64,000 bases of DNA, from positions 24,478,485 to 24,542,484 of the forward strand of contig NC_134027.1 of NCBI RefSeq assembly GCF_964204645.1, written 5' to 3'. Both the position numbers and the translations under genes were made by a program. The notes beneath the pieces were generated by a model, which did no database searches, was not told the DNA's origin, and was given only the letters and a program-made list of their open reading frames with translations. Each line of letters starts with the position of its first letter. Position 1 is the first letter of the stretch. Positions 1-11,692 of this stretch are shown piece after piece. This DNA is from Tubulanus polymorphus. Its lineage: Eukaryota > Nemertea > Palaeonemertea > Tubulaniformes > Tubulanidae.

Positions 1-322
1 CGTTTCGCAGATAAAGCTTTGATATTTCATATAAATTAGTCACTTGCGTGACCTGTCAAATGACTAAGCTAGGATGGCCGAATGGCTGACTGCCTTCACT
101 TTAGCACCTCACCAAGCGGGCTTAGATGCATTCGTATCTTGTTCCAAATTTTCTGCATGAGTGTTGAGTTTCAAGGTCATCTGTGTTCTGCGTGTTCACG
201 AGGGGGCTTTGAATTTTGAAACTGTCAGATTGTCAAACATTTCGCCGAGTGGGCACAGTGTCACAGGACCCCGAGTTCAAATACCCAATTATAGAAGATC
301 TGCTATTTTTCTAAAATTCCAG
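1..322 (+). other. intron of IL-17R-like copy 1
   Basis: Noncoding, closely matching 19135-19466 in the second copy. It shows that the segmental duplication continues beyond the left edge. Confidence 0.75.
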
Positions 323-3300
323 CTAATTTGCGGATGTTGCGAGGATACGAAATCAAACTAAGCTCTGGCAATGAAACGCTCTGTAGAACGTTTCATTTCG
401 GTAATGAGACCTGGGTGAGAGATGGCCGCAGGTTGCTGAATTATAGAGAAAAGGTCGTTATCTTCCCAATATACGGCATTCCAGATACCAGAGCATAACA
501 TGAACTGATTATAAAAATTGTTTACGTGCTTCGCAGATATTTACGTACGATTGCCTGCTCAAACTTAAAAGCAAGAAGAACTGGGAAGTAACTGTTACGA
601 GTTTACCCATTTACAAGGCTGAAAGACACCAACAAGAGACATCTTTAACGTTCTATTCACAGCTATCAGCTCGTATGTATAAACTGACGATACACGTTTC
701 ATCTTTTGTCCCAGTCGATAATTAAGGTCAATATTCTTTCAGATTTTGGTCATCTAAACTTGTGTTCAGTTCTTCACCTGAGAGGTTTTTAACAAGTTGA
801 GTGCCAGTTACGAATTAACTCCAGGGTCCCTATGACTATTTGAATCCTTGAAAACTCCATCCAAACCAATAATGTTTGTCAAGGTCCTTGAATATCCTTG
901 AATTTGAGAAAAATGCCCAAAAGTCCTTGAAAAATCCTTGAATCTTGAGAAATTTACAATTACAAAATGTTTAGGTCTTAGACCTGTAGTCATAGGCCAT
1001 ATACACACAGATTCTACCTATATAAATGGTTTATCGAGATACGCAGTACCAATTTAGGAGTAATTTACAGTAATGGGGATATGAAAGTGATAAATACACT
1101 CCTCGAAATTTGAAATTTCCTCCTTGAAAACTCCTTAAAAAGTCCTTGAATTCTAGAATGACTGATCTATAGGGACCCTGTAACTCGTGCAGATTCTTCA
1201 TATTTACAATAAGATATTTTGCACACAGTTCCGGATTAGCTGGCAATATAAACGTATCATTCATTGTACGTATTAACGCACTCGGATGGTAAAAAACATG
1301 TTAATGGGAATTGATCTGCAAACTCCAGACATAAGACATCAAAAACTGTCATCCACATTTCACATGTGTTCAGCACTTCACCTTTCAGGACATTTCTAAT
1401 TGAAAAAAGAACTATAAACATCAGACATTAGGCATTTTATCAGCAAACTTTCAAAATCTGTTCATCCATGCTTCACATGTGTTCATTACTTCATCTGAGA
1501 CATTTTTTAATTGAAAAAGAACTACAAACTATAAACATCCGACAATAGGCATTTTATCAGTACACTTTCAAAAAGTATTCATCCATATTTCACATGTGTT
1601 CAGTACTTCACATGAGACATTTTTAACCGAAAATGAACTAGGAACACCAGACATTAGACATTTTATCATCACATTTTCAATTGAAAATGCGTTGTAAAAA
1701 TTGTTGAGGATTCCTAAGCCCTTTTTTGGGAGAACGAATTTAAAAAGACTGCTAAACTTAACATTTTCACCGTTTGTTCAGAAGGTGGCAACCAGTGGTT
1801 TGAAGCAATCTTGGGATATCCCCTTTAAAAGGAAATTGATTTTCATTCATTTTGGTAAAGGCTTTTACAAAATGTATGAAAATCAAAGGATCGTTTGTGG
1901 CAAGATTTAAAAGAAAGGCTCTTTGTATCTATCTGCAGGTGGTTCTCAACGTATAAAGAGTTCCAAGGATTGGTATACGTGGATCATTTTCAAAAGGCTC
2001 GAGCTCGAAGGTAAAATAACGGTGACGACCAACCTCACGAACGACTACAATCTTCGCAAATTTAAGATCCGTTTATACGACACGGTAAACAACAAATCCG
2101 TTTTTAAGAAAGATGATCTTTTCAGCGTAAGTAAATCTGAAACTCTGTGACAATTGTATCGATATTAAGTTACGTTATTCTTTGAACAAATGTAGCCATT
2201 GATTAAAGTGAACTTTTTTTGAAAAAGTACTCCATTCGCAGCTGAAAGTTACTTGTAATTTGGTCCATTCAATCATCAACGTTTCCGAGATTTATCTAAA
2301 TTACTGTTTCATCACTGTTTCTCTCTGACGATGAGATTTTGTATAATTTCAAAATGCTACAATTGTAAACTTGGTCGTATCACATTCGCTCATCACTCCT
2401 TTGAAACTCTTTCAATTTTGAGAAAAAGGCAATTTGAAATTTAAACTAGACTACGCCTTGATTGAAATTGATACAGTTGGAACCAGGATTCTTTTTGCCC
2501 AATAAGAAATTTACCAAAATAAGATTCTACGTAGGTAGTGTTAGGAAAAAAATTTTCTAACGGAAACCTCTGAATAACCGGTTTACCGAAACAGTACCGA
2601 TATTAAAATAATTTTGAATTGAAAAATTAATTTTGAATTGTTCTTTTCCCCTATGACTCGTTTTAGTCGAATAAGTCAAAAGTAAGTTATTTGCATGTTT
2701 TTTTTTCATATTTCTTTTATCAGAAAAATTTGACTGCGTCTTTTTTCTGCATTTTGCCTTTCAACTTATCTACATTTTATCGAGACTCTTGCATATTATT
2801 AACACATTTCAACCGTTTGTATATAATATGTACATCGTATGCTTCATTCTCTACGTAACTAACAAAACAGACAGCTACACACAATATTTGAGGAATATTT
2901 GTGAAAAACCTACCCTTAACGATTTAAAGTTGTGATCAGATAAATCGTTTAATTACCTGACTCATCTCTTCTTCGAGTACCAATTTGTGTTTTTGATTCA
3001 CTTTAACTAATTATAAATCGTCAACGTAATGATCATCCCGACTTAAGCGACTTAGAGACTTAGATTGTACTTAAGACTGAATACATTGATCATGCCGAAA
3101 ACTATATTTTGAGAAATCGTTTTGAGTAGGTTTTTTATACACATTCCAATTATTCATCTCACTTTCGTTTTTCTCGATGTAGTTCCGCATAAACGAAGCA
3201 CTAAGGATAGAAATCGTTATCACGGAATTTTTTCTAATTTTTTCATTCTAACTGAATATTTTCTAACTGAAAAAATAATAACAGTAAAATCTGCTTGGGT

Positions 3301-6300
3301 CCTATCAGACCGGGTGAAATTCATCGAGAAATTGGCAGCATTTAACGATCATTATATTCAACAAGATGTTGTTGACTTTAAAGGTAGGTTTCGATTGGTC
3401 TCTACCGATTCCGGAATTCTCTACTGGCGCATTCACAGTTTAATGCATAATCTGTAAACCTGATAGAAGTGACCGGTAGAGAGTTCATAATCCAGAATTG
3501 ATATTCCTGAACTGGAATACATCCAATCTAGACCTGCCTTACAAGTAACAAAACGTCTGGATAAGAAATGAAAGATTCAGCGGGGATCAGTTGCCTAATA
3601 GTTGGTTAAAGTTTACCATACCAGTCGATAATTTATTTGGTACCAGTTGAAGCTATGTTGCCACAATGGTAGTTTTAGGGTATTTAGCATGGTCCAAAGC
3701 ACAGATGTCAATGGTAAACTGACTAACGTTCATTACATTTCATTACTTTTTCTGCGGAGTCTTTGTTGTTGATAACAATGATAATGATGGTATCTATTTC
3801 ATCAATAAAGAATTGCTGAAATACAAGAAACACAGAGGATTAGAAAATCGATGATAGGCACCTGAACAGAGCCAATAAAGGCTGTACAATCACTAGTTCA
3901 GGCCCCTTGAAAAGTTTGATAATAGTAAGTAACGTTGATAATGGTAATGATGATAACGATAAAAGTAATGATATTCTTAACCAAGAACTCTGCAACTGGG
4001 TCCAATTGGGCAACTGAGTCCAAAAGTCTTGTTAAATCGGAGCAGGCAGGTTTTACTGTAGCTCTGCATTTGTGCACTTATTTGCTTTCTGGAGATGGTT
4101 CTATAGTTGGTCGTCGGGAACTTTTTATCAGCATTTTTGCCGGTCGCGATGACGATGCTCTTTGCTTTTTTTTAGCATTTCGGACACCGGGCCTGATGTA
4201 TGTAAGCGGAAAATGTAGGATTTCGATTAAACAATTACCGATGTTTTTCAAAAACTGGAAATCGTATTAAATCGTTTTCAATTTGGCCTTGTGTTTGCTC
4301 GGTTCAACTGTCGTTAAGTTTGACTTAATACGAGTCAAACTCAACTCTCAACTGAAGAACTGGAACCAAGTGGAATCAGGGAAAGTTAGAGTTGGCCATG
4401 TCCGATATTCCAGCTTTGAAAATATTTTTGTATCACTATATAAATATATGTCATTTACCATAATTATTATTTTTGGCAGGACGTCATGAATATAACAAAA
4501 GTGTGTAGTGGTAAATACCAGATAATGGTGAGTATCAAGGATCCAGTTCCAGTAGTTTGACCAATGTAAAATTAGTTCATTTCCAAAGTTTTAACTCTTT
4601 AAAACCCTTCTCAGTGCTGACTCATCAATACCTGAAAGTCCTGGAGATCATTTGAAAATTTAGAAAAATTCCACCCCAGCATGTTTGATAAAAGGCACAC
4701 TGCTATAATGTGTTAACACTGCAGTGCGGTGTATCGTTAGTAACTAACGTTTCACGATGTTTGACAAGTGCTGCCATCTTTCAATAGAGGTAAAACTAAT
4801 CGTGAATAACATCAATACGCCGTGATGCAATGTACTCACCAACTGCGTTACCAATTCATACACAGCACTGTGGTGTAGATGCAATAAAAAAGGGTTAAGA
4901 GTCTAATCGCAACCAAGACTTGTAGTACTCCAGTAGAATACGCTTTTTTGGGGAGGGGGGACTAGAATTCTCTGAAGCGACGAACAACGACGGGGGGTCC
5001 TTATCACATGAAATTGTGTGAGAAGATTTTTAACGCGTAGTTATCTGGAATACGCGATTATGAGGCGATTTGCTTTGTTGCAGGTGGGCAGTGCGCTGTA
5101 GCCTATATTGTGATGATATCTGAATGCGCGATTTAATATTTGAACATTTTGTTCTTGAATCACTTGTTTTATTCGACGGATATTTTTTTGACGCCTTATA
5201 AAACGTTACCATTATGAAACCTAAACAATGTTAACCATTCAGCGTCATTTTACAAACGACAACCGTAGATCGATGTGCAAAACGTCACAGGTTTATGTGT
5301 ACACATACAAGATCTTTGGCAAAATATTATTGATAAAGATGTAGAATGGCTCCCTGTGATTATATAATGACCTCTATTTGAACGTCGGAATGTTATATTT
5401 CATTGAATATTTTGAGAAGACGTATTGTAATAGTAAAGGAAGTATGATTATATCAGGAGCGGCAGGCATAAATAGAAATGATAAGTAAAACGGATTATTC
5501 GGTTAAATGGCGGATGTATACACGATTTGGAAGTCTGATATAAAAGTCAGACCCTGACATGGGGATGCTAGTGGAATGACGAAGCTATCTACGATCTGTG
5601 TAGGGCCGGTGTGAATTTCATCAGCGGCTGCTACAAGCGGTCTATATAAAAACGTGTAAACATATAATTTCAATATTCAAATGTTCTAGAAAATATGTTC
5701 GATATTAGGGGTATGCAGGTTTCATGAGATTAGCAATTTATAATAGCATAGCTATCATATACATCCTCCCTCTGCAGGGACTCGAACCTGATGGCATCGC
5801 TACACTCAGCCACGGCACGAACCCCTGCATCAGTAGACCGGGTGCGCAGGTACATGCGCAGCTTTCCGAACGAAAACTGGCGGCACCAATCAGATTGCTC
5901 GTTATATAATCGTTGAGGCAAATTTCAAGGAAGAACTATAAATGGGAAAACCCGGGCTAAAATAAAACGGGATTTCTGATTGGCTAAAAATCACATCATC
6001 TGAACTGCGCATGTATCTGCGCACACGGTCGATTATGGCAGGGTTTCGTGCCGTGGCAATCTCGATGCCATCAGGTTCGAATCCCTGCCGGAGGAGGATG
6101 TGTCATATACGGCTCCGCGTCCACTGATGGCATGTGTATAAGGATATCAATTCAATTCAATACTTTATTGATCCTTATTACATTGAAATTCCGGGATAAA
6201 ATTCCCAGATTCAATAAAGTTACAAATTTTAAAATAAGAAAATACAAAATACAAGTCACTAGGGTAATTCATACAGAATAACATGAATAAGTTATTTAAA

Positions 6301-9300
6301 TGACAATGTCTACTTCCACCCAGACTCAAGTCTAGGATATCGAGTGACAGCCAAACCGGGCCCCGGGACCAGGCCGGCTGGCTACACGATATGCTCAAAG
6401 TCATGATGAAGCAGAAACCAGAAGAGCTCTTTCTTCAACCATGGAGGCAATGACGTTGCAGACCAGCTTAGAGGCAAAAGTGAATCGAAGTCGGTCACAA
6501 GTTGACAATTTTTTTAGAATTAGACCAGTCGAAGACTGTATCATCTACCCAATCGCCAAATCTCATAATTCCCCAAATTTCTTAAAACTTCGATTTCAAT
6601 TATGCAATTCCACATTAGCTTATCCCAGAAATTCTACATTTTTTCGCAGGCGTCAAATAATTTATAAGTTAATTTTCTTGTTTCTTCTTCGTCAGCTTGA
6701 ACCGGATGATCCGTACTGGAACGAACAGGGAAGCTGTTTGTGTAAGACGGAATATGATGTATGCAAAAGATGTACAGTGACCGTAACGCAACCATTTAAA
6801 TTTGACAGCAGTGAGTGAATGTATTTTGTCTAATTTTGGCTGCAGCCTTGAATTGGGGCAGTTTTGAAGTCCGGTAGCGAGCGTCGAGCCAGGAAAGTAT
6901 GAATGAAACGCCGAGGTCTTGTTCAAGTTACTTTCACAGGGAGCAGAAAAATAAATACATACACTAGACTTCGGGGCAATGGGACTTCGAATATCTCACC
7001 GGGTCCTTGACATTTTAGGGCGCCTTCAAAATTTAGGGGAGGGCTCGCCTAGATTCCCTTGGACACTCTAAAACTAAAACTTGCATTCCAGGGTTTCGTG
7101 TCCTGAAAAATTCCGAAAAATTATTTCATACAAGCAGCCATTTCTGGAAAAGAAATTGCACGTATAAAAGTTGTAAATTGTGTTTTCATTTGAACGGATC
7201 GTGCAATCAAGCTTTTTTAGCTCGATTTTTTGACTTGATAATAGATTGTTTACATTTTTGGGGGGGTTTAGAATTGAAGTCGTGCAACAAAGAAGCGACC
7301 ACGCCGAGAACAACGACGACAGCGGCAGCGATCGCAACTAAAAACATACAAACGACACCTACTCGACCTCCGGTGGTACGAACAACGCAACAACCTTCGA
7401 GTTGGTTGACGACCGTCTTAGTTCCGATATCGATCGTCGTCCTTATTGTAGTAATCTTGCTGATCGTGCTGCTGTTCAGGAAATCAAAATGTTCTGTCAT
7501 TTATTATTTCATAAAACCACCGCCTTTTGGTAAGTATCATCTTTCTATAATTACCGTTTACTCAGAAATAATCAGTTTCCCACCGTATTAGAAAATCGGG
7601 AAAACTTTGGGAAAGTTCTTATAGAGATATGGATAGGATTTCCACTAATCTGTACGTACGCCCCTTCGTGATATACGAGATGATTTTTTTTTCATAAGTT
7701 CAACTTATATGTTCGAATTTCGACTTATTATGTCGAAATCCGACTAATCATCTCGAATTTCGAAATAAAAGTAACTCAAAATTCGACATAATAATTTCTA
7801 CGTAACGATAACTTGAATTTTGACGTAATAGTCGAAATTAGACAATAGTCGAAATTCGTCACAATTAACTCGAAATCCAATATAATAAGTCGAATTTCGA
7901 CAATGCGTTTGCCATTTGTGTCATAAAACTAGTGATGTATTGAAGACTTTATCGAAAATAGAATTTACTGATTGAAAAAATATCTATTTTATTCTTGGGA
8001 AATTCAATGATTTCATATGAATGATGCTTTTACATTTCAGCATCAACTGCTTGTCCGTTCCCTCCTGAAATCCGCGAACAAATTGAAGGTAAATTCTTCA
8101 CATTGACTAAGTTTACAAAAGTGATGCGGCCGATAAGCAAAAACAAGGCATCATTATATTTTTAGCATTAACCTCATTTTCTTATAATTTAACGCAGGTA
8201 ATTCGGGTCTGGTGGCGTCGAAATTGAAAATTTTCGTTCTCTACGAATTCGGCCGCGATGAAGCACACCACGAAATCGTGTTGCTGTTCTGCCGTCTGCT
8301 GAGCGTGCACGGCGACGTCAACGTTACGATGGCCGACAACGCGACGCTCGCGATCAACAAACGCGGCAACATTACGCAGTGGATCGTGAACGAGTTCGCG
8401 TCGGCCGACCGAATCGTGATCATCAACTCGCGACACTCGCGCGACTGTTACAATCGCTACTGTAGCGGCGCCGGCGCCGCGGAGCAGACGGATCGCTGTA
8501 ACTCGAGCACGCGCACCTTGTTCGCGACCGCGACCGACCTGCTCGAGAAAGAATACGAGATCAACAAGTCGAAGTTGGTTAACGCGTATTTCGCGTACGA
8601 CGACCCGGCGACGTGTTTGATACCGAAGTTCCGAACGGGTGTCGAACACCGGCTGATGTTCGAGCTGGCGAAGTTCTATTTGCACCTACACGGCCGCGAA
8701 GTCGTCGACGACGATTGGCTGGTGAACAACGTCAGGAAGTTCAACTTCGACGAGTTCACCGATTTCCCCGAAGGGCGGCAGCTCGCGCAGCGCATGGCTG
8801 CTAAATATGACAATAAAGACAGCGGGTTCTCGCTTGACAGCGGAATCAACCCGCGCCTGTTCCCCGACGTTGGAATGTTTTCCCGTCAATCATCCGTTCC
8901 ACCTGACTTGCCATTGACGGTTCTTTCAGGTAAAAAGTTCAAGCTCTTTTATGCTTTTTCAGTCACAGTTTTAATTCCCAGTAATCGCTAACTGGTGTCA
9001 GTTGTTAGATTGTTTAAAGAACCAACATAAGCTTTTAACTGATCATCTCAAGTTGTTAGATCGGCTCTAGAACCAAATTGAGGTTAGACTGGTCTTAAGT
9101 TGTTAGATCAGTTATAGAACCAAAATGGGCTGGTCTTCAGTTGTTAGATTGGTTTTAGAACCAAAATGGGCTTAGACTGGTCTTCAGTTATAGAACCGAA
9201 ATGGGCTTAGACTGGTCTTCAGTGGTTACATCGGTTATAGAACTAAATTGAGCTTAGACTGGTCTTAAGTTGTTAGATTAAATCTAACAACTTAAGACCA

Positions 9301-9687
9301 GTCTAAGCTCCAGATTGGTTATAGAACCGAAATTGGCTTATACTGGTCTTAGGTAGTTAGTTTTATGATAGAACCCAAATGAGCTTAGACTGGTCTAAAC
9401 GTCCAGTGCCACAAGTTGATATTTGTTTGTGAAATTTAAGATACATGTACATCGGATATGAACTACTGTTAGTTCTAATTCTTGACTTGAATTGAGACAT
9501 GATGTATTTACTGATAGATTCCTGTGTCAGTTCCACGGCTGTGAGTCTACATTTTCTCAATTTTACAGATTCGATTCATCACGAAGATAACGAGAGCCTA
9601 CATAATGATTCACCGGAATGCACTGATCTACTTTCGCTTGTTTACGACACCGAACCGAAACTACCGATGAACGGAATTAGTGTATGA
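323..9687 (+). CDS. IL-17 receptor-like protein, copy 1 (5' end outside window)
   Basis: Single-pass cytokine receptor with an intracellular SEFIR domain, expected at the plasma membrane, where IL-17 receptors recruit Act1/TRAF-type adaptors (family knowledge). Exons read here: 323-414, 537-672, 1939-2126, 4480-4527, 6696-6810, 7092-7529, 8041-8088, 8198-8929 and 9569-9687 (stop TGA). All junctions are GT-AG and phase-compatible, giving 637 visible residues. Exons 323-6810 encode the two-part IL-17R ectodomain with NxS/T sites. Exon 7092-7529 holds a cysteine-rich stretch (WKRNCTYKSC), a Thr-rich stalk and a membrane helix (VPISIVVLIVVILLIVLLF) followed by RKSK. The SEFIR domain fills exon 8198-8929. 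Signal-peptide exons must lie left of the window, because the intact second copy has three further 5' exons. Compared with copy 2, one ectodomain Cys is replaced by Phe (7226-7228). Indels in exons 323-414 and 537-672 are multiples of three, which supports coding. Function is inferred from domains only. Confidence 0.88.
780..1260. repeat. degenerate TCCTTGAA-rich repeat in intron
   Basis: About ten short units around TCCTTGAAAA occur in the intron between exons 537-672 and 1939-2126 of copy 1. They are absent at the matching place in copy 2 and so appear to have been inserted after duplication. Confidence 0.5.
1300..1690. repeat. roughly 110-bp dispersed repeat, about 4 units
   Basis: Each unit contains TTCACATGTGTTCAGTACTT, a GAGACATTTTTAATTG box and ACATTAGACATTTTATCA. 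The same family recurs at 19880-20030, 30200-30450, 53070-53930 and 60480-60690, in both orientations. Confidence 0.6.
2127..4479 (+). other. intron of IL-17R-like copy 1
   Basis: A 2.35-kb intron with long blocks nearly identical to copy 2 (for example 2640-2900 and 21360-21620). No exon is supported here. A tempting frame at 3285-3383 fails the phase and copy comparison. Confidence 0.6.
4603..4894 (-). mobile_element. piggyBac-like MITE, degraded copy
   Basis: Reverse-orientation member of the TTAA-flanked family. It has the internal boxes GCAGTGCGGTGTATCGTTAG and TGCTGCCATCTTTCAATAGA, with a TTAA at 4599-4602 and 4895-4898. The ends are mutated. The matching site in copy 2 keeps only the first 45 bp or so (23290-23338). 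Confidence 0.6.
5761..6101. mobile_element. foldback element with tRNA-type B box in its arms
   Basis: Inverted arms start ACATCCTCC at 5761-5799 and end GGAGGATGT at 6063-6101. Each arm contains the Pol III B-box match GGTTCGAATCC or its complement. TCATATAC occurs within two bases of both ends, a possible target-site duplication. It lies in an intron of copy 1 and is absent from copy 2. Confidence 0.6.
6120..6640. other. intron sequence, possible retroelement 3' tail
   Basis: An AT-rich block (TCAATTCAATACTTTATTG) is followed by a GC-rich block ending in CATGGAGGCAATGACGTTGC. It has no counterpart in copy 2 and no coding potential that I recognise. Confidence 0.3.
7685..7910. repeat. GTCGAAATTCGAC-type palindromic short repeats
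   Basis: About ten degenerate units, each centred on TCGAAATTCGACATAATA, lie in the intron after the membrane exon of copy 1. The equivalent intron of copy 2 carries its own array at 24395-24630. Confidence 0.6.
8198..8929 (+). other. SEFIR-domain exon of IL-17R-like copy 1
   Basis: This 732-bp exon encodes the cytoplasmic SEFIR (TIR-like) domain. It starts with KLKIFVLYEFGRDEAHHE (strand A and box 1), then the conserved Trp in GNITQWIVNEFASADRIVI and later AYFAYDDPATCLIPKF. It is far more GC- and CpG-rich than the flanking introns and begins after TTAACGCAG. Its 3' donor TCAG|GTAAAA leaves phase 1, which fits the last exon at 9569 and also the candidate alternative exon at 9955. SEFIR domains bind adaptors through homotypic contacts (family knowledge). 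Confidence 0.9.
8995..9400. repeat. roughly 48-bp satellite-like repeat, about 8 units
   Basis: Units read TTGTTAGATTGGTTATAGAA then CCAAAATGAGCTTAGACTGG. They start just after the SEFIR donor and include a perfect palindrome at 9250-9310 where the repeat reverses direction. Confidence 0.7.
9250..9310. repeat. perfect 61-bp palindrome
   Basis: Two 30-bp arms (9250-9279 and 9281-9310) flank a single A. The left arm begins GAGCTTAGACTGGTCTTAAG. It is formed by head-to-head units of the roughly 48-bp repeat. Confidence 0.85.
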
Positions 9688-9954
9688 ACTGCTGAGATCT
9701 TTTAGAATTTTCTTTGTATTAGAACTTTATATGTGTCGTTGTTAACAGAGCTGCAAAACGTTCCTGATTTTCAGTATTTTCCTTCTATTTTGTCCAGATT
9801 TAATTTGTTCGATGCGTACAGATAGATACGTATACGTGAAGGATCTTACTTTTCCGTCTAAGTGTTGATTACTGATCAGTTTGAACATTTTATTTCATAT
9901 TTCAATGGAATCTTGCTGAAAAATATACGATATGTTACTGATAGTATTTTTCAG

Positions 9955-10043
9955 AAGTTGGCAGCCCTGCGATAAACAGAAATGTGAAAGTTGTCTTAGA
10001 GGGTCTTGAGATATTTGAATTGAAAACCCACTCACCCGCATAG
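9955..10043 (+). other. candidate alternative last exon, IL-17R-like copy 1
   Basis: After a pyrimidine-rich TATTTTTCAG acceptor the frame reads VGSPAINRNVKVVLEGLEIF and then a TAG stop. The exon starts with two bases completing a codon, so it joins in frame to the phase-1 donor of the SEFIR exon (8929) and would replace the standard tail. The same frame is open in copy 2. No transcript evidence is available, so it may be only conserved 3' UTR. Confidence 0.35.
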
Positions 10044-11230
10044 CTGTATAGCATACGGCAGTGGTTTTTTTCTGCTGGCGTTTATATGCTCATCCTCCAC
10101 GTACTGGTAATCCACATTTACGATGACAAAAACAGCGCCAGGTTCGTTTCCTTTTACTTCATTTCGAGGAAGCGTGAACATAGCAAAAATGATTGTCTCA
10201 GTTTCGATCAAATGAGTCGATAGAGCCTGATTTTATTAAAAAAAAAGTTCCCTCCCGCGTCTGTTCTATGAGTCTCAGGTTGAGCTTTTTATTTCAACTT
10301 TTTTATTTAAAAAAAGTAATAAAAATAAAATTCGCCCGCCCTCGTACTTTCCAGAAAAAAAATCTAATGAGAAACTAGGGTATTTCTTTGTGTGGCCTTA
10401 ATGCAACTTCTATTTTGAGTTGTATTTTTGTTTAAAGCACTGTGTCTGTTTTCCACGATGGCAGTAACAGTTTTTTTGGTAAATTTTTTTGTAGTTTTCT
10501 TGATAAAAAACTTCGTTCTCTAATTTTCACTTTCATTAACCCAGATTAGACATTACGTGTACAGTAATCAACCGTAGCTAAAAGGTGGGAAAAGTTGTAA
10601 CGAACAATGTAAGAATTTTGGCTGGGGAAACATTTTCTCCGACTTGTTACTTACAGCGCGCAAAAGGCAATCGTGCTTCGTAAATGAAAATGTTTGTGGT
10701 TTGAAAAATATGAATGTTATCTATTCCATTAAATGGACTAGATAAAATTCATATATTTCAAACCACATCTAAATTTGTGTGAGGCAAAAATGTCTCACGA
10801 TGATCATATCGCCATTCTGTGAGGGAGGAAAGTGACAGAGTCTCGTGATGCAATCATCTCGTAGCTTCTATTTACAGAATATGTTTGTACTTAAATCATG
10901 TCGTGTTCGTTCTTATATTAAAATGTATTTAAAAAAAGTATATTTAAATGAAAAAAAGTAAATGAAAAGAGGCAAGCAACCATGACACTTCCGACTTTCC
11001 GTCTGAAGGTCATAGTATTAACATCCGATTTAATCCAGAGAGAAAATTTTTAAATGAAAATCTATGAAATAATGAAGATTACATACATTGGTAAATCTAT
11101 TTATTTTCTATAACGCTGATTTTAATTGTGATCGGAAATTGTTTATCAATAAAAGAGAGTTTTGTAAACGTTGCGTTCATAGCGATTTTTAAGCCTTTCA
11201 GGAAGTTAGGCCTGCTCCAGAGTCAGGATT
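10044..11230. other. intergenic, downstream of IL-17R-like copy 1
   Basis: AT-rich with no open frame of note. From about 10890 it matches 27790 onward, the distal part of the segmental duplication. Confidence 0.5.
10695..10767. repeat. short foldback
   Basis: Imperfect inverted arms of about 29 bp, TGTGGTTTGAAAAATATGAA and its complement, surround a loop of about 15 bp. The origin is unclear. Confidence 0.55.
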
Positions 11231-11387
11231 TCGATCAAGGCTAATTGACTCTGAATCCAGTTCCACAGTTGTGTGGGTAATTTGACTCTGAATCCAGTTC
11301 CACAGTTTTGTGGGTTTAATTTGACTCTGATCCAGTTCCACAGTTGTGGCTTTAATTCGACTCTAAATCCAGTTCCACAGTTGTGTC
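11230..11387 (+). repeat. 39-bp minisatellite, about 4 units
   Basis: Units of TTTGACTCTGAATCCAGTTC CACAGTTGTGTGGG type. The array is interrupted by a MITE and resumes at 11693-11880 in degenerate form. Confidence 0.7.
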
Positions 11388-11692
11388 TTTCAGTGCTTCT
11401 ACACCGCAGTGCGGTGTATCAATCAGTGATAGATTTTGCTAGTACACCCGCACTGCAGTATATTGATTATTAGTAATATTATTACATAATTAGTAATTAG
11501 TAATTATGTCTCTTGAAAAATGGCAGCACCTGTCAAACATTGTGAAATATTGGTAACTAACGATACACGGCGCAGCGGTAGTAGAGGCACTGTAGTGGTA
11601 TTCCCGTTATTCAATACACTAGGGTGGAATTTTTAAAAATTTTCAAATTATCTCCAGCACTATAGGGTATTAATTAGTCAGCACCGACAGGG
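11388..11692 (+). mobile_element. piggyBac-like MITE inserted in the 39-bp array
   Basis: Starts CTTTCAGTGCTTCTACACCG and ends CAGCACCGACAGGG before TTAA at 11693-11696. The 39-bp unit itself contains TTAA, which explains the target. The left end has lost its TTAA and first bases. Confidence 0.65.

Noticed and set aside
2667-2681. A 15-bp micro-exon TCGAATAAGTCAAAA with good splice signals in both copies
   Set aside because: It is phase-neutral but not needed, and the surrounding intron is equally conserved, so conservation is no evidence.
3285-3383. Possible exon in IL-17R-like copy 1 starting SAWVLSDRVKFIEKL, with a counterpart at 21929-22034
   Set aside because: The two copies differ by 7 bp here, which breaks the frame. 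Including it spoils the phase between the neighbouring exons, which join perfectly without it.
4283-4479. Open frame reading VKFDLIRVKLNSQLKNW in both copies (also 22947-23144)
   Set aside because: The DNA resembles a decayed unit of the 39-bp repeat (GAGTCAAACTCAACTCTCAA), and no phase-compatible splice sites use it.
8182-8685. 167-codon minus-strand frame opposite the SEFIR exon (also 24714-25394)
   Set aside because: Shadow of the conserved SEFIR coding frame, Arg/Val-rich low complexity.
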